Source: Paracoccaceae bacterium
GTDB taxonomy: Bacteria > Pseudomonadota > Alphaproteobacteria > Rhodobacterales > Rhodobacteraceae
Reading direction: 5' to 3'
Length of the DNA: 64,000 nucleotides
Assembly (NCBI GenBank): GCA_024742405.1
Contig: JANSYP010000001.1
Location: 1,550,001 to 1,614,000, forward strand
Positions 43,340 to 53,179 of the stretch are shown piece by piece; positions within the stretch are counted from its first letter, which is position 1; each line of letters starts with the position of its first letter. Below the pieces are notes generated by a model that was not told the origin of the DNA, did not search any database, and saw only the letters and a program-made list of their open reading frames with translations. The translations under genes were made by a program, and so were the position numbers.

Positions 43340-43705
43340 ATGACCACCACCGTCGCAGAACAGATCAAGGACACCGTGACCACGAACGATGTCGTCCTGT
43401 TCATGAAGGGCACCAAATCGATGCCGCAATGCGGGTTCTCCAGCCGTGTCGCCGGGGTTCTGAACTTCATGGGCGTCGAATTTGCCGATGTGAATGTCCT
43501 GGCCGACGATGCGCTGCGCCAGGGGATCAAGGATTACAGCGACTGGCCGACCGTTCCGCAGCTTTACGTGAAGGGCGAATTCGTCGGCGGGTGCGACATC
43601 ATCACCGAGATGACCCTGTCGGGCGAACTCGACCAGTTGCTCGAGACCAAGTCCGTGACCTTCGACAAGGCTGCCGCGGAAAAGATCCGCGAAGCCAACG
43701 CCTGA
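43340..43705 (+). CDS. grxD: Monothiol glutaredoxin, Grx4/CGFS type
   Basis: The protein of 121 residues carries an iron-sulfur cluster shared with BolA. The active site is PQCGFSSRVAGVLNFMGVEF; WPTVPQLYVKGEFVGGCDII is the glutathione-binding region. The ATG at 43340 (MTTTVAEQIKDTV) has AAGGAG upstream; the frame is open earlier without homology. The gene lies 147 bases after bolA. Confidence 0.96.
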   Translation: MTTTVAEQIKDTVTTNDVVLFMKGTKSMPQCGFSSRVAGVLNFMGVEFADVNVLADDALRQGIKDYSDWPTVPQLYVKGEFVGGCDIITEMTLSGELDQLLETKSVTFDKAAAEKIREANA

Positions 43706-43752
43706 CCGACCGCCGGCTGGCGCATCGGCCAAGCGGAAAGACCTGAAATACC

Positions 43753-43784
43753 AAACGGGCGCGACATGAAGGTCGCGCCCGTTT
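43753..43784. terminator. Stem-loop between convergent grxD and zapA
   Basis: The perfect 13-base stem AAACGGGCGCGAC/GTCGCGCCCGTTT has a six-base loop. The T runs are short on both strands (GTTTCAT and TTTGGTATTT), so it may serve both genes weakly. Confidence 0.65.
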
Positions 43785-43845
43785 CATATCTATCTGAATA
43801 CAATCCTCGTGCCGGACAATGACCGAGGCCGATCCCGCCGGCGTG

Positions 43846-44223
43846 CTAGCGGACCGGTTCGTCCAACGCGTCCGCAATCGCTTCGGCGCGCGCGGTCAGT
43901 TCCGCCAGCGTGTCTGTGACGGCCTGCGGAACGACCTGTTGACCCGTTGCGGGCCGGGAGCTCAGTTCTTCGATCATGGCCTGTTGCGACAGCGATTTTT
44001 CTTCCAGCGCGCGCATCTGCTCTTCGAGCCCGGCGGCCTTGTCGGCCAGCATCAGCCCCGCCATGAGCAGCATCCGGGTCTCGGGCATACGCCCCAGCTG
44101 ATCGCCCAGCAATGACGCTTCGGCATCGAGCAGTTGCGCCGCCTGGGTGAGAAAATTCTGCTCGCCTTCCTGGCAGACAACGGCGAATTCGCGCCCGCCG
44201 ATCGCGATGGTGACCTCAGGCAT
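43846..44223 (-). CDS. zapA: Cell division protein ZapA
   Basis: ZapA crosslinks FtsZ filaments in the Z ring. From the ATG at 44223 ([20 protein letters not shown]) it has 125 residues: the N-terminal globular domain to about residue 50, then a long helix with MLLMAGLMLADKAAGLEEQM for coiled-coil tetramerisation. Its start overlaps the end of the coiled-coil gene by eight bases. Confidence 0.9.
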   Translation of the reverse strand: MPEVTIAIGGREFAVVCQEGEQNFLTQAAQLLDAEASLLGDQLGRMPETRMLLMAGLMLADKAAGLEEQMRALEEKSLSQQAMIEELSSRPATGQQVVPQAVTDTLAELTARAEAIADALDEPVR

Positions 44224-44917
44224 CTGCAGCTTCCTCCAGCATCGGGCGCAGGGCGGCGAGCACCCCGTCCAGTTCGGCACGATCGGCCGCGCGCACGGCG
44301 GCCAGCGCGTCGAGCTCCGCCTGGAGCCCGGCATTGATCAGGTCGGCATCGGGCAGACCCGCGCTGTGCGCCTCGCGCAGGGCCGCATTGTTGCTGCGCA
44401 ATTGCCGGTTGGCCTCGCGCAGCTTGTCGGCGCTGGCCTCCAGCGCATCGATGCGTCCGCGCAGGTCCTCGACCTCGCTGCGGGCTTCGGCGGCCTTGAG
44501 CGTTTCGCGCTCGGCCAGGCGCTGCGCCCGTTCGGACAGTTCTTCGCGCGCGGCTTCGGCGGCGTCCCGCGACTCCATCAGCCGCCCGCGTTCGGCAATG
44601 GCGTCCGAAAGCGCTTCGGCCTGCGTCGCGCGCTCGCGCCGCTCGGCCTCCAGCGCCTCTTCCAGCGCGGCCTGTGATGTCGCGGCCTCCGCCAGGGCGA
44701 CCTTGAGCTCTTCTACCTCTGCGGGATCCGCGCCGCCGGTGCCGGCCGGCGCCGCCTCGAGCTCGGCAATCCGTTCGGCAAGCTGGGCGTTCTCATCCAG
44801 CAATGCCGCGATCTGCCCCGCGGTTTCCGACGCTGCCTCCACCGAGGCCGCCTGCGCCGACGCAATGCGTTTCAGCGCCTCCGTCAGGCGTAGTTCCAGT
44901 TCTTGCAGTTCGGCCAT
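44216..44917 (-). CDS. Coiled-coil protein upstream of zapA (ZauP-like position)
   Basis: A 233-residue acidic protein that is almost wholly coiled coil, rich in Glu, Ala, Leu and Arg, with no membrane segment or signal. Examples are [20 protein letters not shown] and [20 protein letters not shown]. It overlaps zapA by eight bases, so both are translated together. In Caulobacter the coiled-coil protein ZauP is encoded immediately upstream of zapA and works with it to focus the Z ring. Position and architecture fit that role; sequence homology is not established here. Confidence 0.75.
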   Translation of the reverse strand: MAELQELELRLTEALKRIASAQAASVEAASETAGQIAALLDENAQLAERIAELEAAPAGTGGADPAEVEELKVALAEAATSQAALEEALEAERRERATQAEALSDAIAERGRLMESRDAAEAAREELSERAQRLAERETLKAAEARSEVEDLRGRIDALEASADKLREANRQLRSNNAALREAHSAGLPDADLINAGLQAELDALAAVRAADRAELDGVLAALRPMLEEAADA

Positions 44918-45142
44918 GCCACTCTCCGCCTCGTCGAACCCGTCCGGCCCGGATCGTCACCGGGTCTGGTGCCCGACTCACTTTCCTCTATTGCGACCAG
45001 ACAAAACCGAAACAAACAAGCCCGTTGCGCCCAAAACATGCGGCTCAGGCGCCGCAAAGCGCTTTTAGAAAGCCGTCTTGCACTTTTCCGGCCACCTGCT
45101 TACCCGGTGCGAACCTGTCACGGCCGAGCGAGGAGGCAATCG

Positions 45143-47188
45143 GTGAACATCGAGTTACTGCGCGCGCGAGACCCCGAACACTGGATGAAAGCCTGCGCCA
45201 TTCGCGCATTGACCCTGGACGCCGTCGCCGGCGCGAATTCCGGACATTCCGGGATGCCCATGGGTATGGCCGATGTCGCCACGGTGCTGTTTTCGCGCCA
45301 TATGAAGTTCGACGCCAGCGCGCCGGGCTGGCCGGACCGCGACCGGTTCATCCTGTCGGCGGGCCACGGCTCCATGCTGCTTTATTCCCTGCTCTATCTC
45401 AGCGGTTATCCGGAGATGACCCACGAGCAGATCAAGGCCTTCCGGCAGCTCGGCTCCCGCACCGCCGGCCATCCCGAATTCGGCCACGCGCCGGGGATCG
45501 AGACCACGACCGGACCGCTCGGCCAGGGGCTCGCCAATGCGGTGGGCTTTGCGCTCGCCGAAGAGATTCTGCGCGCCCAGTTCGGACCCAAGCTGGTCAA
45601 CCACCACACCTATGTCATCGCCGGCGACGGCTGCCTGATGGAAGGTGTCAGCCATGAGGCCATCGGTCTCGCCGGGCGTCAGGAGCTCAGCAAGCTGATC
45701 GTCTTCTGGGACGACAACGGCATTACGATCGACGGCAAGGTCGATCTGGCCGACCGCACCGACCAGATCGCGCGGTTCAAGGCCTCGGGCTGGTCGGTCT
45801 TCGATTGCGACGGGCATAACCCTGATGAAATCGATGCGGCGATCTCGGACGCCAAGAAGACTTCCAAGCCCGCGATGATCGCCTGCAAAAGCCATATCGC
45901 GCTCGGCTCTGCCGCCCAGGATACCGCCAAGGGCCATGGCGCGCTGACCGATGCACAGGTCGTGGCTGACACAAAGGCCGCTTATGGCTGGACCGCAGAT
46001 CCCTACGAAGTGCCCGCTGAGATCAAGTCCGCCTGGGAAGAGATCGGCCGCCGCGGCGCCGGCGCCCATGCCGAGTGGCGCGCACGCCTAGAGGCCGCCC
46101 CGGCCTCCCGGCAAAAGGAATTCGCGCGGATCATGGCGGGCGAACCGCCGAAGAAGCTCGGCGCCACGGTCAAGGCGCTCAAGCGCAAATATCTGGAGAC
46201 CATGCCGAAGCTCGCGACCCGCAAGGCCAGCGAGATCGCGCTGGAGGCGATCAACGCGATCATGCCGGAAACGGTCGGTGGCTCGGCGGACCTGACAGGA
46301 TCCAACAACACGCTGACCGGCGATCTCGGCATCCACACGCCGGAGAACCGCAAGGGCCGCTACATCCATTACGGTATCCGCGAACATGGCATGGCCGCAG
46401 CGATGAACGGGATGAGCCTCCATGGCGGCATCCGCCCCTATGGCGGCACCTTCATGGCTTTCACCGACTATGCCCGCCCGGCGATGCGGCTCAGCGCGCT
46501 GATGAAGCAGCCGGTGGTCTATGTGATGACCCACGACAGTATCGGGCTGGGCGAGGATGGTCCGACCCACCAGCCGGTGGAGCATCTGGCGATGCTGCGC
46601 GCGACGCCGAACTGCCGGCTTTTCCGCCCGGCTGACGCAACCGAAACCGCCGAGGCCTGGGAACTGGCCTTTGAGGCCCGCGAAACACCTTCGGTGCTGG
46701 CGTTGTCGCGACAGGGACTGCCGTCGGTGCGTGGGACCTACAAGACCAAGAACCTCGTCGCCCAGGGCGCCTATGTGCTGGCCGACGCCGAAGGCAAGCG
46801 TCAGGCAATCCTGATGGCCACCGGTTCGGAAGTGTCCGTCGCACTGGCCGCCCGGGATCTGCTCCAGGCCGACGGGATCGGCACGCGGGTCGTGTCCATG
46901 CCCTGCTGGGAGCTTTTCGAGGAACAGGACGAGGCCACCCGCCGCCGCGTCCTGCCCGGCGGGCCGGTGCGCGTCGCGGTGGAGGCCGGCATCCGCTTCG
47001 GCTGGGACCGCTGGCTCTTTGGCGAACGCGGCAAGCGCGAGAAGTCGGGCTTCGTGGGGATGCATGATTTCGGCGCGTCGGCGCCGGCGGACCAGCTGTA
47101 CGAGCATTTCGGCATCACCGCCGAGGCCGTCGCGGGCAAGGCGCGTGCACTTCTCGACGGCAACTGGAAGCCCGACCCGCGGGTCTGA
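45143..47188 (+). CDS. tkt: Transketolase
   Basis: Transketolase moves two-carbon units between sugar phosphates in the pentose phosphate pathway. With the GTG at 45143, preceded by AGGAGG at six bases, it has 681 residues, the family length. Thiamine-diphosphate motifs are [20 protein letters not shown] and the [13 protein letters not shown] end. Substrate-binding residues appear in [14 protein letters not shown] and in [21 protein letters not shown] stem-loop without a T run follows. Confidence 0.96.
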   Translation: MNIELLRARDPEHWMKACAIRALTLDAVAGANSGHSGMPMGMADVATVLFSRHMKFDASAPGWPDRDRFILSAGHGSMLLYSLLYLSGYPEMTHEQIKAFRQLGSRTAGHPEFGHAPGIETTTGPLGQGLANAVGFALAEEILRAQFGPKLVNHHTYVIAGDGCLMEGVSHEAIGLAGRQELSKLIVFWDDNGITIDGKVDLADRTDQIARFKASGWSVFDCDGHNPDEIDAAISDAKKTSKPAMIACKSHIALGSAAQDTAKGHGALTDAQVVADTKAAYGWTADPYEVPAEIKSAWEEIGRRGAGAHAEWRARLEAAPASRQKEFARIMAGEPPKKLGATVKALKRKYLETMPKLATRKASEIALEAINAIMPETVGGSADLTGSNNTLTGDLGIHTPENRKGRYIHYGIREHGMAAAMNGMSLHGGIRPYGGTFMAFTDYARPAMRLSALMKQPVVYVMTHDSIGLGEDGPTHQPVEHLAMLRATPNCRLFRPADATETAEAWELAFEARETPSVLALSRQGLPSVRGTYKTKNLVAQGAYVLADAEGKRQAILMATGSEVSVALAARDLLQADGIGTRVVSMPCWELFEEQDEATRRRVLPGGPVRVAVEAGIRFGWDRWLFGERGKREKSGFVGMHDFGASAPADQLYEHFGITAEAVAGKARALLDGNWKPDPRV

Positions 47189-47221
47189 CCAACGCGGGGT
47201 CGGCAGCACTGCTTGCTCTCA

Positions 47222-47248
47222 GCGGCCCGGGTGAAATACCCGGGCCGC
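47222..47248 (+). terminator. Stem-loop after tkt
   Basis: The perfect 11-base stem GCGGCCCGGGT/ACCCGGGCCGC has a GAAAT loop, 34 bases after the tkt stop. No T run follows, so termination efficiency is uncertain. Confidence 0.55.
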
Positions 47249-47590
47249 GCCCGCCCAATCTGGGATGCGGATCACGCTCAGAACGGCGAGGATGGGCGCC
47301 CGGGAACGCAGGCGGCCCTGCCGGTACCAGCTTTCACTCGTCACACGCGTCGATCCTTGGACGGATGTGGGCTTCAACGCACGGGCTCAGACATTCCGGC
47401 GCTCGGGATGTCGGCTTTCTTCGGGCGCCTCATATGCGCCCCGCGGCCAAAGCGCCTGCCAGGCCGCTCCCCACGCAGGGCAGCGACCAGCGCACACCAA
47501 ATCGTGTCCGCCACGGGCCGGACAGAGGCTTCTCCTGCGCCGCGCGAGGGTCTAGCTCGCTTCAGACAGCCTCAGTGACATCGGCACGCC
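47249..47590. other. Stretch without recognisable gene
   Basis: About 340 bases between tkt and the serine-hydrolase gene. Open frames here are short and proline/arginine-rich, typical of noncoding high-GC DNA. No RNA gene or repeat was seen. Confidence 0.4.
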
Positions 47591-48580
47591 ATGACCCGGA
47601 CCCTCTCGCGCCGCCACCTGCTCGGTTCAGCCGCCGCGGCAAGCCTCGCACCGGCGATGTTGCGCAGCGACGCCGGGCGCTATTCCGAAGCTCTGCAGTA
47701 CGCGCAAGGGCTCGATCAGCTCCATAGCCTGGTGATCCGTCGCGCGGGACAGGTCGAACTGGCGGAAACCTTTCGTGGCCCGGCGCTCGACCGGCCTGCC
47801 AATATCAAATCGGTGTCAAAAACCATCCTCGCGATCCTGACCGGGATCGCCATCGATCGCGGCGTGCTGACCGGACCGGACCAGCAGGTTTTGCCGCTGC
47901 TCGGATATGACGGGTTCGGGGACGCCCGCGACGGGCTGACCATCGGGCACCTGCTGTCGATGCGCGGCGGACTGGAGAGCACGTCGGGCGCGAATTACGG
48001 CCAGTGGGTCGCCAGCCCGGACTGGGTCGCGCATGCGCTGAGCGGCAATCTCGTCTCGCCGCCCGGGGGCCGGTTCATCTATTCCACGGGATCCTGGCAC
48101 GTGCTGGGCGCCGCGCTCTCGGAAGCCTCCGGGATGAGTCTTTTGGAGATGACCCGGCGCTGGCTCGGCGATCCGATGGACATCGCCGTGCCGGCCTGGG
48201 TCCGCGATCCCCAGGGGAATTACCTGGGCGGCAACGACATGGCGCTGCGTCCGACGGATCTGGCGCGCATCGGCGACATGATCCTCGCCGGCGGGCGCTC
48301 TGGCGACGTCCGGATCGTGAGCACCGACTGGATCGAAACTTCCTTCACGCCGCGGGGCCGGTCGCCATGGTCCGGGGACGCCTATGGCTATGGCTGGTTT
48401 CTCAGCCGCTTCCGGCGCCGGCAGGCGGCCTATGGGCGGGGATATGGCGGTCAGATGCTGGTCGTCCTGCCGGACCCGGAGCTGTCCATCGCCATCACCT
48501 CCGATCCCACACGCCCGGCACGCTCGGGCGGCTATTTCTCCGATCTGCGGCGGCTGGTGGACGAGATCGTCGTCGCCTGA
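47591..48580 (+). CDS. Beta-lactamase-family serine hydrolase, Tat-exported
   Basis: A 329-residue protein of the class C beta-lactamase/penicillin-binding fold, most like esterases and D-amino-peptidases. It starts with a Tat-like signal (MTRTLSRRHLLGSAAAASLA). The SxxK motif is NIKSVSKTILAILTG and the second-motif tyrosine is in FIYSTGSWHVLGAAL. HLLSMRGGLES is a typical family segment. The third motif may be GRGYGGQM. Substrate unknown; a true beta-lactamase is unlikely. Confidence 0.88.
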   Translation: MTRTLSRRHLLGSAAAASLAPAMLRSDAGRYSEALQYAQGLDQLHSLVIRRAGQVELAETFRGPALDRPANIKSVSKTILAILTGIAIDRGVLTGPDQQVLPLLGYDGFGDARDGLTIGHLLSMRGGLESTSGANYGQWVASPDWVAHALSGNLVSPPGGRFIYSTGSWHVLGAALSEASGMSLLEMTRRWLGDPMDIAVPAWVRDPQGNYLGGNDMALRPTDLARIGDMILAGGRSGDVRIVSTDWIETSFTPRGRSPWSGDAYGYGWFLSRFRRRQAAYGRGYGGQMLVVLPDPELSIAITSDPTRPARSGGYFSDLRRLVDEIVVA

Positions 48581-48686
48581 CGTCCGCTTCACCGCGCGGC
48601 TTCGCGCTCCGCCGCCGCACCGCGCGTCCCGATTTTGATTTACCTGAGAAAACCACTTTCACAGGCGTCCGTCACAGTTCTGACAC

Positions 48687-48698
48687 GTTACCGCAAAC
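48687..48698. promoter_or_regulatory. GTTA-N4-TAAC-like operator, site A (imperfect)
   Basis: GTTACCGCAAAC, one mismatch from the dyad GTTA-N4-TAAC. It is centred 32 bases before site B, about three helical turns, so two dimers could bind on the same face upstream of the first gap gene. Confidence 0.5.
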
Positions 48699-48718
48699 GT
48701 TCACGCTAACAGGTCGCA

Positions 48719-48730
48719 GTTACCGCTAAC
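48719..48730. promoter_or_regulatory. GTTA-N4-TAAC operator, site B
   Basis: GTTACCGCTAAC, a dyad with perfect outer half-sites, 127 bases before the first gap gene. The same dyad occurs before the second gap gene. It resembles the sites of LacI/GalR-family carbon regulators such as CceR of Rhodobacter (from memory). Confidence 0.6.
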
Positions 48731-48856
48731 ACGCTGTGTTAACGTAGAATTATCCTTGGTCGCAGGCGGTATACCGACTATATGCAGCGCAGAAAACGTG
48801 CCGCGGCCCCTGCCCTTGTTTCGGGCGAGTTTGAGCCGCCCGATCAGGAGAGTTCC

Positions 48857-49861
48857 ATGACGATTACGGTTGGTATCAACGGATTTGGCCGCATCGGCCG
48901 CTGTACCTTTGCTCATATCGCGGAATCCGGCCGCAACGATGTGCAGGTGGTCAAGATCAACGCCTCCGGGCCGATCGAAACCAACGCCCATCTGCTGCGC
49001 TATGACAGCGTCCATGGCCGGTTCGGCGGTGAGGTGCGAGTCGAGGGCAACACGCTCGATCTCGGCCGCGGCCCGATCGAAGTGATGTCCTCCTATGACC
49101 CGGCCGAGCTCGACTGGACCGGCGTCGATGTGGTCATGGAATGCACCGGCAAGTTCAACGACCGCGACAAGGCTGCCGTCCATATGGACCATGGCGCGCG
49201 CCGCGTTCTGGTGTCTGCTCCGGCCAAGCGTGCGGACAAGACCATCGTGTATGGCGTCAATCACCGCGAACTGACCCGGGACCACGAAGTCGTCTCCAAC
49301 GGCTCCTGCACGACCAACTGCCTCGCGCCGCTGGCCAAGGTGCTGAACGACGCCATCGGTATCGAACGCGGCATCATGACGACGATCCACAGCTATACCG
49401 GCGATCAGCCGACGTTGGATCGCCGTCACTCGGATCTCTACCGCTCGCGCGCTGCGGCCATGGCGATGATCCCGACCTCCACCGGCGCGGCCAAGGCGCT
49501 GAAAGAGGTGCTGCCGGAACTCGAAGGCAAGCTCGATGGCACCGCACTGCGGGTGCCGACGCCGAACGTCTCCGCCGTCGACCTGACCTTCGAGGCCGGG
49601 AGGGACGTGAGTGTCGCAGACGTGAACGAAGTGGTGCGCGAAGCCGCTGCCGGCCATATGGGCAAGGTGCTGGGCTACGATCCGGAACCCAAGGTATCCA
49701 TCGATTTCAACCACACGGAGCAGTCTTCGATCTTTGCGCCGGACCAGACCAAAGTGGTCGGCGGCCGCACGGTCCGGGTGCTGGCCTGGTACGACAATGA
49801 ATGGGGTTTTTCCTGCCGCATGGCCGATGTTGCCTCCGCGATGGGCCGCCTGCTGCACTGA
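48857..49861 (+). CDS. gap: Glyceraldehyde-3-phosphate dehydrogenase, GapB-like (INAS cofactor motif)
   Basis: A 334-residue GAPDH from the ATG at 48857 (GGAG upstream). The catalytic Cys151 is in SNGSCTTNCLAP and the partner His178 in TTIHSYTGDQPT. The cofactor pocket reads VVKINASGPIE: residue 36 is Ala where NAD-specific enzymes carry Asp. Bacillus subtilis GapB, which uses NADP in gluconeogenesis, has the same INAS form, so NADP preference is inferred. The usual N-terminal Rossmann glycine motif GINGFGRIGR is intact. Two operator-like dyads lie upstream and a strong stem-loop downstream. Confidence 0.94.
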   Translation: MTITVGINGFGRIGRCTFAHIAESGRNDVQVVKINASGPIETNAHLLRYDSVHGRFGGEVRVEGNTLDLGRGPIEVMSSYDPAELDWTGVDVVMECTGKFNDRDKAAVHMDHGARRVLVSAPAKRADKTIVYGVNHRELTRDHEVVSNGSCTTNCLAPLAKVLNDAIGIERGIMTTIHSYTGDQPTLDRRHSDLYRSRAAAMAMIPTSTGAAKALKEVLPELEGKLDGTALRVPTPNVSAVDLTFEAGRDVSVADVNEVVREAAAGHMGKVLGYDPEPKVSIDFNHTEQSSIFAPDQTKVVGGRTVRVLAWYDNEWGFSCRMADVASAMGRLLH

Positions 49862-49921
49862 CGCCGCTGAGCAGACGGGGGTGTCGCGCCCGTCGACATT
49901 GCAGCGCCACGACAGACAACG

Positions 49922-49951
49922 GACCGCTCCGATGAACATATCGGAGCGGTC
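49922..49951. terminator. Stem-loop after the first gap gene
   Basis: The perfect 12-base stem GACCGCTCCGAT/ATCGGAGCGGTC has a GAACAT loop, 60 bases past the gap stop and 46 before the end of the convergent potF-like pseudogene. The T run is weak. Confidence 0.65.
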
Positions 49952-49997
49952 TGCGTCGTCCCGATATTCCGGAACGCCCGGTCTGAACGGCGTCGGT

Positions 49998-51107
49998 CTA
50001 CTGGCCGGCCTTGAATTCCGCCCATGTGCGGTTTTGAAGACGTTCGATTTCCGGAGGAAGAACCTCGATCGTATGCATTTGAGCGATCTGTTCCTCGGTC
50101 GGGTACGCCGCTGGGCTTGAGGTAACGTCCGTGTCGATCGTCGGTTTGGCCGTCAGGTTGGCCGTCGCGTACCAGGTGTAGTTACTGTCCGCGGCGGCAA
50201 CCTCCGGACGCATCATGTAGTTCAGGAACAAATGAGCGTCTTCGATATTGGCCGCGTCCGCCGGAATGACCCATCCGTCGATCCAGAGTTGCGCTGCGCC
50301 GTCTCCGGGCGGCAGGAAAAAATCCAGCACCACGCCCGTTCCTGCCTCTTGAGCCCTCGACATCGCCGTCAGCCCACCGGGACCCCAGGTGGTTGCGGCG
50401 CAGAACGCCTCCTCCGGCATCTCAAGATAGGCAAAGTTGTCGAATGCCCCGATATAGGGCCGGATGTCAGAGAGCATCTCGGCCGCTGTCCGGTAGTCGT
50501 CCGGGTCGGTCGAGTTGAGATCCCACCCCAGATGCACAAGCGCCATTGGGATCATGTCACCGGGCGAGTCCAGGAATGAGACCCCACACTCCGCCAGCTT
50601 ACGCACATGCACCGGGTCAAAGATCATATCCCCTGACCTGATCGGCGCGTCCGGATACGTTACGAGCACCCATGCCCCGTTGTACGTAATACCGTGCGTT
50701 CCCCACATGTAAGGGATGAAGTTCTTGTTCTCTGAACCCCAATCGCTGGCGATATGCGCCATGATTTCGGGATCCATGTGACTGACGTTGCCAAGCCTTG
50801 TGAGATCGAGCGCAGCCAGCTTTCCCGCATCGATGAGCCGGGCGGCGTAGCTGCCGGCATGCCCCACGACGTCAAATCCCGTATCGCCAGCGGTCAACCG
50901 GGCATCGATTTCCTCCGCGGAGTCTTATGTCTCGTAGAAGACGCTGCTTCCGTAATCTGCCTCAAAATTCGAAACCGTGTCCTCCGCGATGTACTCTCCC
51001 CAATTTGCGACCTTCAGCACGCGCTCCTGCGCAATAGCCTTCTCCGATGGACCGAAGAGGGTCGCTGTTATCAGGCAAATGCCGAGCACCCGCTTCGAAG
51101 ATATCAT
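49998..51107 (-). pseudogene. PotF-like polyamine-binding protein gene with one in-frame stop
   Basis: The frame from the ATG at 51107 to the stop at 49998 is 370 codons long, the normal length of a spermidine/putrescine-binding protein. The start has a signal peptide (MISSKRVLGICLITATLFG). Family segments are LKVANWGEYIAEDTVSNFEA, TGFDVVGHAGSYAARLIDAG, FIPYMWGTHGITYN and WIDGWVIPADAANIEDAHLF. The frame is interrupted only by a TAA at 50925-50927, inside FYET*DSAEEIDARL, where relatives have an aromatic residue. The rest is undamaged, so the loss is recent. No polyamine transporter permease or ATPase genes are nearby. Confidence 0.85.
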
Positions 51108-51522
51108 GCGTAATCCTTGTTTATCCACAGAGATCCAGGCGAACTGCGCTTGGCCGGTTTCCGACGATTTCGAGCGCATCCTCAAACCGATGGCTCAATC
51201 GCGATCTTGGGCTGATACTGCTAAAATACGACTGCCTTTGGGTCCGGTGCTCCGAAGTGAGGCGCTGCGACTGCCGCCGCTCCGGGAGCAAAAGCCGTGT
51301 GTCGAAGTACCAAAAAACATCTCTGCGGTATGCGCTCCGGCTAGACCTCCGCCGCGCCCGCATCCGCGTCAGTGGTCCGGTCCCCGTTTTGGTGCAAGCG
51401 CAAAACCGCCCGGCATCAGACGTCGCGGGCCGGTCTATGGTCGAAAAGGCCAAGAAACCCAAGTGCTTCACAGCCCCCTTCCCGCTTACGTCCGGGGGTC
51501 TCGTCCTTCAACACGCGTCCTG
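51108..51522. other. Stretch without recognisable gene
   Basis: About 415 bases upstream of the potF-like pseudogene. It should hold that gene's promoter. Open frames are short and none resembles a known family. The base composition is less GC-rich near 51200-51240 and 51300-51330. Confidence 0.4.
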
Positions 51523-51900
51523 TCAGCTCTGGTCGGTGATCTCGGCGATCAGATCGCCCTCCAACCGGAACGCCGAGGCGCCGGAAAAGGCCAGCTGCTG
51601 CCCCTTGGTCCAGCCATTCGGCAGATCGGCGGCCACGGTGGCGGTGAAATCGATCTCGGCTAGGGTCAGTGCGCCCACCGTGATCGCATGGGTGACGCTC
51701 TGGTGGCGGGCGCCGAAGGCGGCGACCCCGGCCTGAGCAAGCTCTGCAAACCCCTGTCTGCCTGCGGCTTCCGCCGTGACCTCTCCGCCCGAGATATTGC
51801 GGAACTGCACGCTCTCGGTGAGACAGCCCAGCATCGCCTCAACGTCCCGCGCATTGTACGCATCGATATAGGCCCGGATCGGGGCCGGAAGATCGGGCAT
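51523..51900 (-). CDS. SnoaL/NTF2-like domain protein
   Basis: A 125-residue protein with the small cone-shaped NTF2/SnoaL fold. It reads IRAYIDAYNARDVEAMLGCL near the start, the typical first helix, followed by a strand-rich half with HQSVTHAITVGALTLAEIDF. Such proteins are often isomerases or ligand-binding proteins of unknown substrate. It appears alone, 110 bases downstream of the alcohol dehydrogenase gene on the same strand. Confidence 0.8.
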   Translation of the reverse strand: MPDLPAPIRAYIDAYNARDVEAMLGCLTESVQFRNISGGEVTAEAAGRQGFAELAQAGVAAFGARHQSVTHAITVGALTLAEIDFTATVAADLPNGWTKGQQLAFSGASAFRLEGDLIAEITDQS

Positions 51901-52012
51901 GGCACCCTCCCCGGTTTCCCGTCCGTCTCTAGCAGCCCGAAGCCCGTTGTGAACAGGGGCGGCGCCTCCTGCCGGTCCCCGTGCGGGTCACCGGGCCGCG
52001 CCAGCCCGGGGC

Positions 52013-53029
52013 TCAGATCTCCATCACGATGCGCCCGTCGATCTTGCCCTGCTTCATCCGGTCGAAGATCGAATTGATGTCGTCGAGCCGCTCGGTCGTG
52101 TAGGTCGCCGCCACCTTGCCTTCGGCGGCGAAAGCCAGCGATTCCTCCAGATCGAGCCGCGTGCCGACAATCGATCCGCGGATGGTCTTGGCGTTCAGGA
52201 CCGTGTCGAAGATCGACAGCGGAAAATCCCCCGGCGGCAGGCCGACGAGGCTCATCGTGCCGCCCCGCGCGAGCATCCCCACGCCCTGGGCAAACGAATC
52301 CGGAGCCACCGCCGTTACCAGCACGCCTTCGGCGCCGCCGCCCTTCTGGACCTCGGCCACGGCGTCGGTCTCGCGCGCGTTGAGCACCATGTCGGCGCCG
52401 AGCTTGGTCGCCAGCGCCAGCTTGTCCTCGGCGATATCCACGGCGATCACATGGAGCCCCATCGCCTTGGCATACTGCACAGCCATATGGCCCAGGCCCC
52501 CGATCCCGCTGATCACAACGGTCTGGCCCGGGCGCGTGTCGGTCTCCTTGAGACCCTTGTAGACGGTGACGCCTGCGCACAGCACCGGGGCGGCCGGCGC
52601 GGCCCCGACCCCGTCCGGGATGCGTCCGACATAGTCGGGGTCGGCAAGCACATACTCGGCGAAGCCGCCATTGACGCTGTAGCCGGTGTTCTGCTGGTCG
52701 GTACAGAGCGTCTCCCACCCGCCGGTGCAGTGGCGGCAATGGCCGCAGGCGCTGTGCAGCCAGGGAATCCCGACACGGTCGCCTTCCTTGATGCCGGTCA
52801 CACCGCGCCCGATCTCGGCCACCACGCCCACACCCTCGTGGCCCGGGATGAACGGCGGTGCAGGCTTGACCGGCCAGTCGCCATTGGCCGCGTGCAGATC
52901 CGTATGGCAGACGCCGCTGGCCTCGACGCGCACAACGATCTTGCCATCGCTGGCCTCGGGCTTGTCGACCTCGCTGATATCCAGGGGTGCTCCGAATTCA
53001 CGCACCACCGCGGCTTTCATGCTCGCCAT
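52013..53029 (-). CDS. adhP: Zinc-dependent alcohol dehydrogenase (AdhP type)
   Basis: A medium-chain dehydrogenase of 338 residues from the ATG at 53029, which has GGAG upstream. Catalytic-zinc residues are the Cys in SGVCHTDLHAANGDW and the His-Glu pair in FIPGHEGVGVVAEIG. The structural zinc site is CGHCRHCTGGWETLC. The NAD site is ISGIGGLGHMAVQYAKAMGL, with Asp in VIAVDIAEDK favouring NAD. This matches E. coli AdhP and yeast-type ethanol dehydrogenases. It is divergent from the second gap gene, with the operator dyad in the gap. Confidence 0.93.
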   Translation of the reverse strand: MASMKAAVVREFGAPLDISEVDKPEASDGKIVVRVEASGVCHTDLHAANGDWPVKPAPPFIPGHEGVGVVAEIGRGVTGIKEGDRVGIPWLHSACGHCRHCTGGWETLCTDQQNTGYSVNGGFAEYVLADPDYVGRIPDGVGAAPAAPVLCAGVTVYKGLKETDTRPGQTVVISGIGGLGHMAVQYAKAMGLHVIAVDIAEDKLALATKLGADMVLNARETDAVAEVQKGGGAEGVLVTAVAPDSFAQGVGMLARGGTMSLVGLPPGDFPLSIFDTVLNAKTIRGSIVGTRLDLEESLAFAAEGKVAATYTTERLDDINSIFDRMKQGKIDGRIVMEI

Positions 53030-53179
53030 CAAGATTTCTCCCGTTCTGGTTGATCACCCTGTCAAGCTAGGAAGACAGAGGTCGCTTTCCCAGACGGGTG
53101 CGACGTGCTGCGCGCAGATTTCGCTCAAACCGCCGAACATCTCCGTCGGTGTGCTTGACCTTTGCCCGGCCTTTGGTTT

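Noticed and set aside
48734-48755. TTAA-N7-TTAT near the first gap gene as a CtrA site
   Set aside because: The second half-site has a mismatch and there is no surrounding dyad; chance in an AT-rich promoter is more likely.
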